A DNA stretch of 64,000 nt from Ferrimonas gelatinilytica. GTDB lineage: Bacteria > Pseudomonadota > Gammaproteobacteria > Enterobacterales > Shewanellaceae. Below the pieces are notes generated by a model. The model saw only the letters and a program-made list of their open reading frames with translations, searched no databases and was not told the origin of the DNA. Location of the stretch: positions 248,001-312,000 of the forward strand of contig NZ_BAABLF010000006.1 of the NCBI RefSeq assembly GCF_039544205.1, in the 5' to 3' direction. This document shows positions 25,880 to 34,946 of this stretch, piece after piece. The translations under genes and the position numbers were made by a program. How positions within the stretch are numbered: the stretch's first letter is position 1; each line of letters opens with the position of its first letter.

Positions 25880-27022
25880 ATGTTAAGAATTCTTCTTGCT
25901 AGTAGCGTAATTTTGCTAACGTCTTGCGTCTCCACGCCTATGGTTCAAAATCCATATCAAAAATTCTATTATAATAAGGTTGATTCTGATAGCGATACGA
26001 TTGTTAATCACAACGGCCCAGTTAAACTCATTGAGATTTATAGCTGCGAAGCGAATAAAAATCCAAGAGAGCTAGAGTTGGGCATACTTCGTGGTATTAA
26101 GTTGGTTGGTCAATCTACGTTTGCAAATTCACGTAACTTATCGATATCAGAAGAGTTTGAGTCTAATAAAATTAGATACATCCAAGAACAGGCAAATATC
26201 GTTGGTGCCGGGCTCGTATTATATTGTGACTTTTACGATGAATCACAAAAAAAATATAATTGGTGGGCGTTTTATTTCGTTAATGGTGTTTCTGAAATTC
26301 GGATCGGTTTTCAGTCAAGATATGATAACGACTCTATGATTGTTAACCATATAATTGAAGGCTCATCAGCCTGGAACGCCGGCTTGGAAAAAGAAGACCG
26401 GATTATTTCAATCGAAGGAGAATCGTGTGAAAGTCATGATGATAAATGTGCTGAGATACTAAAGGGGAATGAATTACCAATTTCTGCTGTAATTGAGCGT
26501 GATCAGATTGAAAAAAAACTGATATTTGAATTCAGCCCACCGGTTTTAATGCATGGTGATGTTAATGATAATAATTTATTCATGCCTACATCAAACAAGT
26601 TGGCGAGTAAGAGATATGACCGGTTCGAGAATGTATATTTTATTGAGTCCGAGCCATACCAAGGAACCTTGTTACGCGCGAAAATTGATGGTGATACAAA
26701 AGAGATTCGTGCTCTTCAAGTATATGTTGATATAAATTCATTTTCGGAGTGGAAACATTTTGATAAAGCGTTCACTGATGATTCAGTACCTAGAAAATTA
26801 GTAAACATTGATTCGAGTGTTGATTGCGATAAGATTAGGTTGCGGTATAGTAATATTTGCCTCCTTACTGAGGTAGTCGGGGTTTATATTGATATTGATT
26901 ATTTACGGTCTCGACACAATACCGGTTTTGAGTTGAAGTTGTCAGGAAAACAAAGCAAAGTGATCACCGTGGCACAATTTCAAGTGGCCCAGATGTTACG
27001 TACCATTGACAACAATTTATAA
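25880..27022 (+). CDS. PDZ-domain lipoprotein (island cargo)
   Basis: 380 residues with a lipoprotein signal, lipobox LTSC (Cys at residue 16). Residues about 150-218 fit a PDZ domain: MIVNHIIEGSSAWNAGLEKE, then DRIISIEGES. The rest matches nothing I recognise; residues about 220-380 form a beta-rich unknown domain. GGAGG ribosome site at good spacing. Codon use is AT-rich, unlike the core genes. Likely outer-membrane anchored and peptide- or protein-binding, but no protease domain is present. Confidence 0.72.
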   Translation: MLRILLASSVILLTSCVSTPMVQNPYQKFYYNKVDSDSDTIVNHNGPVKLIEIYSCEANKNPRELELGILRGIKLVGQSTFANSRNLSISEEFESNKIRYIQEQANIVGAGLVLYCDFYDESQKKYNWWAFYFVNGVSEIRIGFQSRYDNDSMIVNHIIEGSSAWNAGLEKEDRIISIEGESCESHDDKCAEILKGNELPISAVIERDQIEKKLIFEFSPPVLMHGDVNDNNLFMPTSNKLASKRYDRFENVYFIESEPYQGTLLRAKIDGDTKEIRALQVYVDINSFSEWKHFDKAFTDDSVPRKLVNIDSSVDCDKIRLRYSNICLLTEVVGVYIDIDYLRSRHNTGFELKLSGKQSKVITVAQFQVAQMLRTIDNNL

Positions 27023-27131
27023 TTTTTCGTTGTCCGTATATCTTCCGTATTTTGGTACTCAGTCGAAATTCAACCGTTAATTTTCGGTTTGTTCGGTAGT
27101 CGATCTATTGATTAGGGAGGGGAGGGTCGTG

Positions 27132-27212
27132 ATTTGCAGCCTGTACCCCTTGCTAGCGTCTTAAAGATCCTGGTTTGGCTCGGTTTGAGCGGGGAAGGGG
27201 ATTGGGGAGTCC
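27132..27212. repeat. Partial cassette repeat, copy 1
   Basis: About 80 bp similar (roughly nine in ten bases) to 38105-38185 in the same orientation. In the intact copy this segment holds the last codons of the 54-residue cassette gene. Here only that 3' fragment remains, fused to the truncated DUF3427-HNH frame. Confidence 0.8.
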
Positions 27213-28130
27213 TATACTCGCAAAACCGTAGCGGATACAGGCCAGGTTCCTCGTCCCAATCAGGACCGAGACTGGACCGGTATCGTCAAGTTTAAGAACT
27301 GCTTACTGCTCTTTGTCACACTGGATAAGACCAACTTTCAGAAAGAAAACCAGTATCACGATGTTTTCACCGATGGGGCCAAGGAGTTCTATTGGGACTA
27401 TCAGAGTCGTAACACAATAAAAACACCAGCGATTGAACGCATTGTCAACGGTGATGCAGTTGTTGTTTTCGTTCGCATCAAAGGGAAAACGCAGCCCTTT
27501 GTGTATGCAGGTGGACTGAAAATGACACGGTGTAGCGGAGAAAAGCCAGTACAAATGGCGTTTGACGTCCTGGAACATCAATCAAAGCCGAATGCTCTTT
27601 TGGATAGTGTTTACAGTTGGCGTCCAGATGGGGGGCGGCGGACGAGGGCAATTGAGGCTGAACTAGTCGTAGAGCCCGTCCCAGACGAACTAGATCCACT
27701 GAGTGATATTAATAACGCCTCGGACTTACCCTCTGATGAGACCGAGCGTGAGACAGTAGTAAAGGCGAGATTAGGACAGGGGCGATTTCGTAGAGACATG
27801 CTCTCTCTTTGGGGCGGTTGTGCTGTCACGGGAGTTGTGAGCCCACTGATGCTTCGCGCCTCTCACGCTAAACCATGGCGGATAAGCGACAACGCGGAAC
27901 GTTTGGATGCAAATAATGGCTTAGCGCTGACCCCCAGCTTAGATGCAGCCTTTGATTCCGGTTGGATAACTTTCAATGACTCTGGTGAAATTGTCATAAG
28001 CTCTAGATTTCCAAGTGATGAAGCCTTAAAGCTCGAGATCAGACCTAATCTCAAGCTCCGCAAGCCCCTAAACGAAAAGCAGAAGCTTTATATGGCCCAT
28101 CATCGAGAAGAGGTCTTCCTAGGGCCTTAA
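27189..28130 (+). pseudogene. 5'-truncated DUF3427-HNH endonuclease
   Basis: The frame is open from a TGA at 27186-27188 to 28130 but has no ATG, GTG or TTG before the GTG at 27501, which falls inside a conserved domain. The first part is DUF3427-like: CLLLFVTLDK, EFYWDYQSRNTIKTP and VVVFVRIKGKTQPFVYAGGL. The second is an HNH nuclease of restriction type: RFRRDMLSLWGGCAVTGV, LRASHAKPWR and NGLALTPSLDAAFDSGWITF. Such fusions act as restriction-like nucleases. The 5' end lies in the repeat at 27132-27212, so recombination probably removed the start. Translation from 27501 would give an HNH-only protein. Confidence 0.75.
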
Positions 28131-28346
28131 CGTTTTAGGGTTAACGGGAGTCGTTGAGTTAGCAAACTGTCGTTACCGAATCTACGGATAGGAAGCGATT
28201 AGATGCGGGATGTTTAGACCGACCTAGATACCCAGAACCGGTAAAAATGGAGATCTCGGCCGAGGGAGGCGAAGATCCGATCAAGGAAGACGAGAAGAAC
28301 TCGGATCACGAACTTAGCGATACACTACTATGGCAGGGACTGGGTA

Positions 28347-28622
28347 TCATGTTAATCCTTGGAATGTTGATGTCTGAATCAAGCAAAAGGGGATGTACAT
28401 TATCCCCCATAAATTAAGATTTCGCGTAAAAGTATGTAGCCATCTCTGGTAAGTTGATGATATGTAAAGATTATTTTTGGGGTTTAAAAGCCCTTGGGGC
28501 CGGTCTTCTCCGAGAACGAATTGATCAACAACGCCGATTTGCTCCCAAAAATGCCGTCCCTCGCGATGTCGCAATTCCGCCTTGTCCTCAATGCGCTTCA
28601 GTCGGTACTCCATGCGCTGCAT
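28347..28622 (-). pseudogene. Small cassette gene, decayed copy B
   Basis: 91-codon frame. Its first about 28 residues (MQRMEYRLKRIEDKAEL...HFWEQI) align with MRRMDARLRRLEEMAGM...RLWDEL of the intact small gene at 38134-38298, then diverge completely. It lies directly behind the broken DUF5681 copy B, reproducing the two-gene order. It may still be translated, but looks like a frameshifted or recombined remnant. Confidence 0.5.
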
Positions 28623-28630
28623 GCTAACTT

Positions 28631-29034
28631 CTACAGGTCAGCTTCCAATTGAGTAAGACGCGCTTCCAGCTCAACGGATTCGAGAATTCGTTCCACTCCA
28701 GCTAACGCCTCGACCAGGGTGCGGGCAATGTCCGCAGGCAAGTCACCGGTGGAAGCTGCCGAGATAATGGACTGAGCCCCGGATACTGGATCGGTTTGGT
28801 CGTAGGCAAAGGGAGTTGGGGGTAATGAGACCTTTGGAGCCGGAGCAACGAATTTACTGATTAACGACAGTGCAGCCATATCCCCTGCAGAGCTTTGGAC
28901 ATCGAGATTTAGTACACTTGGTGGATATCAGAATCAGTGAACCAGCGTGCGAGTTGGCGGTCACGGTCTTTGTAGCCGCGCTTAGCCCTGGCCACAGTAT
29001 TGTTCTTTTCGAACTGTCCTTTGCTATTGCACAT
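28631..29034 (-). pseudogene. DUF5681-type cassette gene, decayed copy B
   Basis: From the ATG at 29034 the reading MCNSKGQFEKNN...KRGYKDRDRQLARWFTD matches the intact copy's GQFVSGNAA...KRGFKDRGRQLARLFTD, then hits TAA after SDIHQVY. Similarity resumes in another frame (ALSLISKFVAPAPK, then TGDLPADIARTLVEAL). It therefore carries both a stop and a frameshift. Intact homologue: 38295-38717. Confidence 0.75.
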
Positions 29035-29181
29035 GTTCATCTCCGTCTGATACACAACAATGATACCGCAAGTGAATTGCATCGACTCTTTGCAATCGGT
29101 TTTTCGGCTGCATCCACGATGTAAGATTTACTTTGTTAATCAAACGTATAGGATGGAAAGTGGTCGACTAGGGGATAGGCA

Positions 29182-29955
29182 ATGGAACTGAACTACTATC
29201 AGGTTCTCGGACTGAGTCCGGATGCAGAACTTGCAGTGATAAAGGCGGCATATCGCGCACTGTGTAAGAAGTACCACCCGGACAAGTTTGATGGTGATCC
29301 CGCAGAAGCCACGGCTCGAATGCAGCAGGTCAACGAGGCGCACGCTGTCTTATCAGATCCCGAGAAACGTCGGGAGTACGATCATCAATGGGGAGAGTCG
29401 AATACCTATCAAGACAGTTGGTCCGAAGAGCAGTCACAGCTGGATGAAGAGCTGGAGTCCACTTGGCAGTATTCGGTAAATTTTTACCCGGATCTGCTTA
29501 CGCTTCACTTATCCTTGTCCAGGATCTCCAAAGAGCTGGCCTATGCGTTCAAGCTGTTGGTTGTGGAAGAGAAGCTGTTTAACGAGCGAGTAAAACTGGC
29601 TGATCAATTAGAAACTGCCTTTCTAACTAGGTACTTTGGTAGCAATCGGCGCATTCAACTTGCAGCACGCGGATATATCTTTCAAGGGCGGCGGCAAGCA
29701 GCGCTTGAGCTAAACAAAGCCGCAAAAACTTTTGGCAATAGTATCGACGCGGATCTTGTTTTAACAAGAGTTCGGCAAAGTTACCCATGTAAAGCGAAGA
29801 ACGAGCAGGATGCTGATAGTAAAGATGCTAAGACCTACGCTGCAGGTGAGGAGGAGTCGCTAGAGCAGGAGCGTGTATATGTTAAGAGGGGAGTGCTAGC
29901 GCTCGTTGGGGTGCTCTTTATGTACTTTCTTGCGATCGTGACTGCGAATGCTTGA
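29182..29955 (+). CDS. J-domain protein with C-terminal membrane anchor
   Basis: 257 residues. Residues 4-67 are a complete J domain with the HPD motif (KKYHPDKFDG) and the closing DPEKRREYD. The middle is helical with charged stretches and no G/F-rich or zinc-finger region. The C-terminus ends in one hydrophobic helix (about 237-254), so it is tail-anchored with the J domain in the cytosol. It probably recruits DnaK to a membrane complex. No DnaK-like partner is nearby. Its DNA is richer in AT than core genes. Confidence 0.82.
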   Translation: MELNYYQVLGLSPDAELAVIKAAYRALCKKYHPDKFDGDPAEATARMQQVNEAHAVLSDPEKRREYDHQWGESNTYQDSWSEEQSQLDEELESTWQYSVNFYPDLLTLHLSLSRISKELAYAFKLLVVEEKLFNERVKLADQLETAFLTRYFGSNRRIQLAARGYIFQGRRQAALELNKAAKTFGNSIDADLVLTRVRQSYPCKAKNEQDADSKDAKTYAAGEEESLEQERVYVKRGVLALVGVLFMYFLAIVTANA

Positions 29956-30351
29956 TTTTTGCGAAGACTATTGGGCCAGTCATGTATCCTTTGTAGCTTC
30001 AAAATTTTCTTATTGTATTGCGATCTTTGCACATAAATTGTTGAAGATTAACTTTTTTTGAATTTAAAAAATCGGGTAGTCCACCTTGGCGCTCTGGTGT
30101 CTATACTGAATATTGGTGGAGTGGTGTCTGATGGTATCGATGTCGATGCTTATGCCCCTAAAAAGGAGCATAAAATCACAGTGTGGTCGGCTATTCAATT
30201 GACTGCAGAATTTGGACAAGAATGTTCATGATCTTACCGTGGTCGGAATAGCCCGATAGCCTTTTTTCACTGTCTCCGGCGAAATGGAGCGGCTCTTTTT
30301 CGCCACTTTTAAGGAATTTGCACTGATGCTATTGGAATTAAGGGCTTGAAA
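29956..30351. other. Intergenic stretch, no gene seen
   Basis: 396 AT-rich bases without a supported gene. A T-rich stretch with a weak hairpin near 30240-30300 may end the J-protein transcript. Confidence 0.5.
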
Positions 30352-30756
30352 ATGAAAAGATTATATATAATTTTCTTTTTTTTGATCGTATCAAAAGCTT
30401 TTGCTGAAACACCGATTGAGACAGCAATAATGGGTCACTTAAATGAAGAAGAGCAATACGAAATTAATACAGTTTTGACAGGTAGAGTGAATGGTTATGA
30501 AACTGACTTAACAGTAGTGCAATGGGCTCTGCTTGGTCCTACTTACTGGCGCAACTATGTCTCAGTATTTACGTACCAAAAAGTTGAATTAGATACAAAA
30601 GGTGTTCCTGGTTTAGTGGATAATATTCAACTTAAAAATGGAATCATATCCTTAAATGTAAAGCTCAAAGGACCGGATGATCCGCGTTGTTGTCCTTCTG
30701 TCATAGGAGAAAGTCGGTTTCATATTGTTGGAAATGAGTTAGTCGCGTTGCCCTAA
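30352..30756 (+). CDS. Small secreted protein, unknown
   Basis: 134 residues from the ATG at 30352, 7 nt after AAGGG. The signal peptide (LYIIFFFLIVSKAFA) has a clear AFA cleavage site. The mature part is about 115 residues, mixed beta, with a vicinal Cys-Cys (DPRCCPS). I recognise no family. Export and small size would suit an immunity or periplasmic sensor protein, but this is only a guess. Confidence 0.62.
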   Translation: MKRLYIIFFFLIVSKAFAETPIETAIMGHLNEEEQYEINTVLTGRVNGYETDLTVVQWALLGPTYWRNYVSVFTYQKVELDTKGVPGLVDNIQLKNGIISLNVKLKGPDDPRCCPSVIGESRFHIVGNELVALP

Positions 30757-30962
30757 CTCTAACAAACTATTGCTATGGGCTTGGAAAAGCCCCTCGCCGC
30801 AGAATCGGGGCTATATGGGCTCCCCGGTTGTCAAAAGTTACTGATCCCGGTACTGACACTCTTGGACCGCTATGTTTGAGAGGCCGACTTTGTGCTGGCC
30901 ACCAACTCCAGAAAAGAGGTTAAACCCTGCCTTTCGGGGCGGATAAATGCGAATTCAGTATT

Positions 30963-31253
30963 ATGCACCTACACGGCAGCAGCTTGTACCTAGCAATAGC
31001 CGTCAAGGACAAGCTTCATCACCGTCCTGTTGTCACTGGAGCACATGGACGCACCAAGGGCCAGGGAACGTTTCACATTCAGACTCTGAACAACTCACCC
31101 TTCGCTATGGGAATAGATGTGCCGATTCCACGGGGTTGGTACCGACGACTTGAGCAACTATCTCGGTTGGTGGCGAATCGTTACACAGAAGATAATCGAA
31201 TGCCGACGAGCGTGGCTGAGGATGTTGCCATGACCAATAATTCCTTAAAATAG
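30963..31253 (+). CDS. Doubtful small reading frame
   Basis: 96 codons (MHLHGSSLYLAIAVKDKL...), with no convincing ribosome site and no recognised family. It contains a plausible globular segment (FAMGIDVPIPRGWYRRLEQL) but may be a remnant of a longer gene, as upstream bases continue without clear start signals. Low confidence that it is expressed. Confidence 0.3.
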   Translation: MHLHGSSLYLAIAVKDKLHHRPVVTGAHGRTKGQGTFHIQTLNNSPFAMGIDVPIPRGWYRRLEQLSRLVANRYTEDNRMPTSVAEDVAMTNNSLK

Positions 31254-31256
31254 AGC

Positions 31257-32015
31257 CTACAACCGTGGGCAGATCTCATTCTTTTGGACTTGGAGTGATA
31301 ATTTTTCATACTCACTCGGTTTAAGATCATATATGTGTACAATGCGGAGAAAGCGCAATATGTACTGGCAATGGTATACCTGAGAAGGTGGGAGCCACTC
31401 TAGGGGCGAGGCTGAGCCTTTAGAACGATTGAGTTTGGAGGACACTGCTAACAAATTTCGCGTGTCATTTGAGAATTCCTTCTTACGTGCACTGCTCCAG
31501 TTCGCTGCTCCTCGTTGCCAAGCCCAACGTAAAGGGACAACATGGTCAATGTCCACCAAGCGTGCGTCGGTTATCACTTTACCGGAGTATGGATCGTTCC
31601 ATCGTCCGTGAAGGGCTCTGCAGCCATCAGAACTAAGGGTAACGGGCCCTGTTGATTGTTCAATGAGAAGTTCGTGCCGCAAATTTTGGCAGTCATTGTC
31701 ATCATCTTGCCAACCTCCAAACGATTCACGTGAATATGGGATGTGGTCGCCTCGTACCAAACTACTTGTTCTTGGTGTCGATGATCCTGCCTGCCGATTG
31801 CCTGGTAACCGGCCACCAGCATCTAAACATGCCTGTAGTGTTTGAAATGGTTGGAAATGCTGAGTTCTCGAGTAGTAGCTACTATGGACATCATGACATA
31901 TCCCGCTTCGGCTCAGCTTGACTTCTTCCGCAATGGTCGCTGGCGAATTTGCGATGCAAGCCAACAAGAAAATAACAGAAAAAACTGCAATTGAGCTCGG
32001 TCTTAATCGTTCCAT
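31257..32015 (-). CDS. Exported HNH nuclease (GmrSD/DUF1524-like)
   Basis: 252 residues with an N-terminal signal peptide (about 1-29). The C-terminal domain has the secreted HNH pattern: NDPYSGKVITDARLVDIDHV (metal-binding Asp-His at 155-158), a WAWQRGAANWS helix, then NDTRNLLAVSSKLNRSKG with the conserved Asn and final helix. Cysteines at 40, 63, 109, 132, 216 and 249 suggest disulphides, fitting the periplasm or outside. It may degrade incoming or environmental DNA. It is monocistronic and opposite to its neighbours. Confidence 0.8.
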   Translation of the reverse strand: MERLRPSSIAVFSVIFLLACIANSPATIAEEVKLSRSGICHDVHSSYYSRTQHFQPFQTLQACLDAGGRLPGNRQAGSSTPRTSSLVRGDHIPYSRESFGGWQDDDNDCQNLRHELLIEQSTGPVTLSSDGCRALHGRWNDPYSGKVITDARLVDIDHVVPLRWAWQRGAANWSSARKKEFSNDTRNLLAVSSKLNRSKGSASPLEWLPPSQVYHCQYILRFLRIVHIYDLKPSEYEKLSLQVQKNEICPRL

Positions 32016-32790
32016 CTGGTACCTAAATAAGATTCTGTTTTGGGCTGTTGACCTGCAAGCAACATGTCTACCGCTTTAGTTCGCTGATGATTACTATCGC
32101 TATCAGTTCGACGTTATAACTCGGGCAAAGCCTCGAGAGTAACAAGGGAGAGTTTATCCACTCAACATTGAACCTTCTTCGAGACAAAAGCAGGATACGA
32201 TAAGCGCTCTAAAGCCTCTCAAGCATTCAATTGAGATATATTCGTCTATGACGTGTAAAGTGTTGTTAAATATAAAAAATGAACGAACAAGCAGGCAAAT
32301 CTGCTTTGAGCAGCTTTCATTTAGACGGCTATTTTACTGTGCGGGATATGCCAATACGCCAACTTCATCACGACATGTTGCCATGCACTTTGTCAGGGAG
32401 TCAATCAGTGGTACGCTTGCAGTACTTAAGGCGTCACATACGTGATCTGCACCATGATGTTCGGGCAAGTGCTGATCTCGGACCTTTTGCGGCATCAGGG
32501 GTCCAAGCTGCAAGTGGGGCTATGTAAAGACTAAAAGCTAGGACCACTAGAGCTGCTGGGGGGACTTGAAAGGTTTCTAACGCTTCAGCCCGTGTTAGCT
32601 AAGTCGCCGTGAAGAAGGCCATGGACTTATTGGCCCTGAAAGCATGTATTGAGACTGTTAAATGCATCAATAATTTAGGAAGTTGCAGACACAGCGTGAG
32701 CACTTACATTGTGTTTGGTAAGAAAATTTAACAAGTAATGTTAAATTTAAATGGCGCAATTGAATATTTTGGATACGGTGGGGATGGATT
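32016..32790. other. Intergenic leader region of the membrane operon
   Basis: 775 bp without a supported gene; small frames at 32248-32445 and 32279-32527 have no family resemblance or ribosome site. The last 70 bases hold the inverted repeat and AT-rich promoter region of the operon that starts at 32791. Confidence 0.55.
32724..32748. promoter_or_regulatory. 9-bp-arm inverted repeat before the membrane operon
   Basis: AAATTTAAC and GTTAAATTT are perfect reverse complements separated by 7 nt (AAGTAAT), 42 nt upstream of the first ATG. No T-run follows in transcribed direction beyond the arm, so an operator is more likely than a terminator. Confidence 0.55.
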
Positions 32791-34164
32791 ATGAAGATGC
32801 TAACAAAGGCTGAAGCAATAAATAAGCTTGGAGTTCATAGCCTTGTTAATGTTGATGTGCAAGCTGGGATCCCTGCTCGAGACCAGACCGAACATACAGA
32901 AAGTGAAATTATACTTAGAAATGAAGTTCTTCGAACTGTGTATACGCCAAGCCTTGAAATGGCGAAGGCTACTCTGGAACAAGAAGAAAAAATTAGGAAT
33001 GGTATTGACATTGAAAATATCAATCAGAAAATTATAAATGCAGATATACGCCTAGACCAGGAGTTAGACCATCATTTTAACTCTACTGAGTCATCTTTAA
33101 AGTCGAAAGGACAACATCTGGCTTCATTATCAAGAACACTACGACTTTTTAAACATAACAACAACCTTGAACGAAGTGCGAGTTACCCAGAATCAAAAAC
33201 CTTTCACTATGCGTTCATTTTTGCTGTTGTTGTTGTAGAAATTTTGTTGAATAGTAACTTTCTAGCTCAAGGTTCTGAGTTGGGAGCTATTGGTGGTTTC
33301 GTGTCGGCTGCGGTAATTGCTATTACAAATACGCTGTTCGCATTCATTTCTGCAGTTATAGTTAGACATTTTTTTCACATAAATGTTAATAAAAAAATTG
33401 CTTCGGTGTTGAGCTTGGCAGTTTTGTTGATTTTTGTCACTACATTTATATTGCTTGTTGGGCACTATCGGGACAGCCTCCAATCCGACCCATTCCAAGC
33501 TTCCAAGTTGGCATTGGTGAGTTTTAATGAAAGTTACTTCGGTATTAATGACTTTAATGCCTGGGTATTAGTAGCTATTAGTGGATTGGCATATATCGTT
33601 CTAGTTATTAAATTTCTGTTCTCAGATGACCTCTACCCTGAATATGGGAAGCTAGATAGAGAGTTGAAGGCTGAAAGCGAAAATTGGATTAGCTATTGCA
33701 AAACAGCCGCAGAAGAGGCTAATAGAATCATAGATAAAGCACAAAACGAGCTTTCTATGAATCTTAAATCTATAAGGACTGACTTCAATCAGTACAAGTC
33801 TAGTCTGGAAAGATCAAAAGAAGTGGTAGAGAAGCAGCTACTTTTTAAGTCTAAGGTAAATAAGCTTTTGGAAGACGTGATATTAGAATATCAACGGCAT
33901 TCGGAACGCATGATGCATTACAGAGCCGCGTACTTTGGAACTGTTCTTAAAATTGACGACGTGGATTTTGATGATTTGAATACAGTATCTTTAGAGAATG
34001 ATTCCGAATATTCGAAAAGGCTACAGTGCATTATTGATGAAGTGGATGACAACTTTAAAAACGCTAATGAAGAAATCAACGAACGAAGACGCAGCATCCA
34101 AGAGCGAATTAAAGTGGAGAGAACTAAAATTGAACACTCACTTGGTCTAGGTGAAATTCGATGA
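32791..34164 (+). CDS. Membrane operon gene 1: four-TM coiled-coil protein
   Basis: 457 residues. A long soluble helical N-terminus (1-137, coiled coil about 55-120) precedes four membrane helices near 139-158, 165-193, 203-225 and 257-277. A 180-residue coiled-coil C-terminus (about 285-457) follows. The pattern VEILLNSNFLAQGSELGAIGG with a following ITNTLF helix looks conserved-family-like, but I cannot name it. Ribosome site GGGGATGG. It overlaps the next gene by 4 bp. Probably a scaffold or sensor arm of the complex (inference). Confidence 0.72.
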   Translation: MKMLTKAEAINKLGVHSLVNVDVQAGIPARDQTEHTESEIILRNEVLRTVYTPSLEMAKATLEQEEKIRNGIDIENINQKIINADIRLDQELDHHFNSTESSLKSKGQHLASLSRTLRLFKHNNNLERSASYPESKTFHYAFIFAVVVVEILLNSNFLAQGSELGAIGGFVSAAVIAITNTLFAFISAVIVRHFFHINVNKKIASVLSLAVLLIFVTTFILLVGHYRDSLQSDPFQASKLALVSFNESYFGINDFNAWVLVAISGLAYIVLVIKFLFSDDLYPEYGKLDRELKAESENWISYCKTAAEEANRIIDKAQNELSMNLKSIRTDFNQYKSSLERSKEVVEKQLLFKSKVNKLLEDVILEYQRHSERMMHYRAAYFGTVLKIDDVDFDDLNTVSLENDSEYSKRLQCIIDEVDDNFKNANEEINERRRSIQERIKVERTKIEHSLGLGEIR

Positions 34165-34946
34165 GTAATAAACGAGGAGCTTTGACTACAAAGGATAAGC
34201 AGGGTGTGGTGATAATCATCATCACGTCAATTGTTCTTATTATCCTTCTGGCCTTTTACGTTAAGGCTATAAGCTCACCTGAAAGAGCTTTTGATAAAGT
34301 AACGATGTGTAATGATAAGATGCATAGGCAAAATCATAATGTGATAGTCATCGATGTATCTGATCCGTTATCTCCTCATCAAAAGCGGTACTTGCCGGCT
34401 AAGGTTCTTGACATAGTTGATGACGCAGCCAGGAATGACCGTTTTACGGTTTTTGTGCTCGATAAAAGTGTTACTGGGTTAAGTAAGCCTATTGCTGATG
34501 TGTGCAAGCCTAAGTCGCCAGATGACGTTAATATTCTTACTGAAAATGAGCGTTTCTTGACGAAAAACTTTCAAGAAAAATTCCTATTTCCAATGAATGA
34601 AGCTATTGCAGAATTGGTTGAAGGTAAGGATATGGAAGTTTCACCAATATATGAGTCAATTAGTGATTTAAAGTCTTTGAATATATTGGATAAAAGCGCA
34701 GATAAGCGCACTGTCTTTATCATAAGTGACATGCTCCAAAACACACCTTTCGCATCCGTATACAGTAAAGGTGAAAAGGCAATTGACGATTTGCCAAAGT
34801 TCTCATTAGAAAGTACAGATGTATATGTCTTTTGGCTTGATAGAGACCAAGACAAAAAATACCAAACTAAGGGCCTGGCTGAGTCTTGGGCGAAATATTT
34901 GGATGCGGTTGCAAATTTAAGAGAAATTGAAAGGGTTAGATATTAA
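34161..34946 (+). CDS. Membrane operon gene 2: anchored VWA-like protein
   Basis: 261 residues. One membrane helix (15-35), then an extracytoplasmic domain with a VWA-like layout: first strand VIVIDVSDPLSPHQKR (Asp65, Ser67 at the MIDAS position), middle strand FTVFVLDKS, polar SPIYESISDL near 161-170, and RTVFIISDML with Asp190. Two cysteines (50 and 115) could form a disulphide. The MIDAS motif is not canonical DxSxS. It overlaps gene 1 by 4 bp and gene 3 by 1 bp. Likely a binding or signal-receiving subunit (inference). Confidence 0.7.
   Translation: MSNKRGALTTKDKQGVVIIIITSIVLIILLAFYVKAISSPERAFDKVTMCNDKMHRQNHNVIVIDVSDPLSPHQKRYLPAKVLDIVDDAARNDRFTVFVLDKSVTGLSKPIADVCKPKSPDDVNILTENERFLTKNFQEKFLFPMNEAIAELVEGKDMEVSPIYESISDLKSLNILDKSADKRTVFIISDMLQNTPFASVYSKGEKAIDDLPKFSLESTDVYVFWLDRDQDKKYQTKGLAESWAKYLDAVANLREIERVRY

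Noticed and set aside
32248..32527. Small genes in the leader of the membrane operon
   Set aside because: Two overlapping frames without ribosome sites, recognisable motifs or coupling to the operon.
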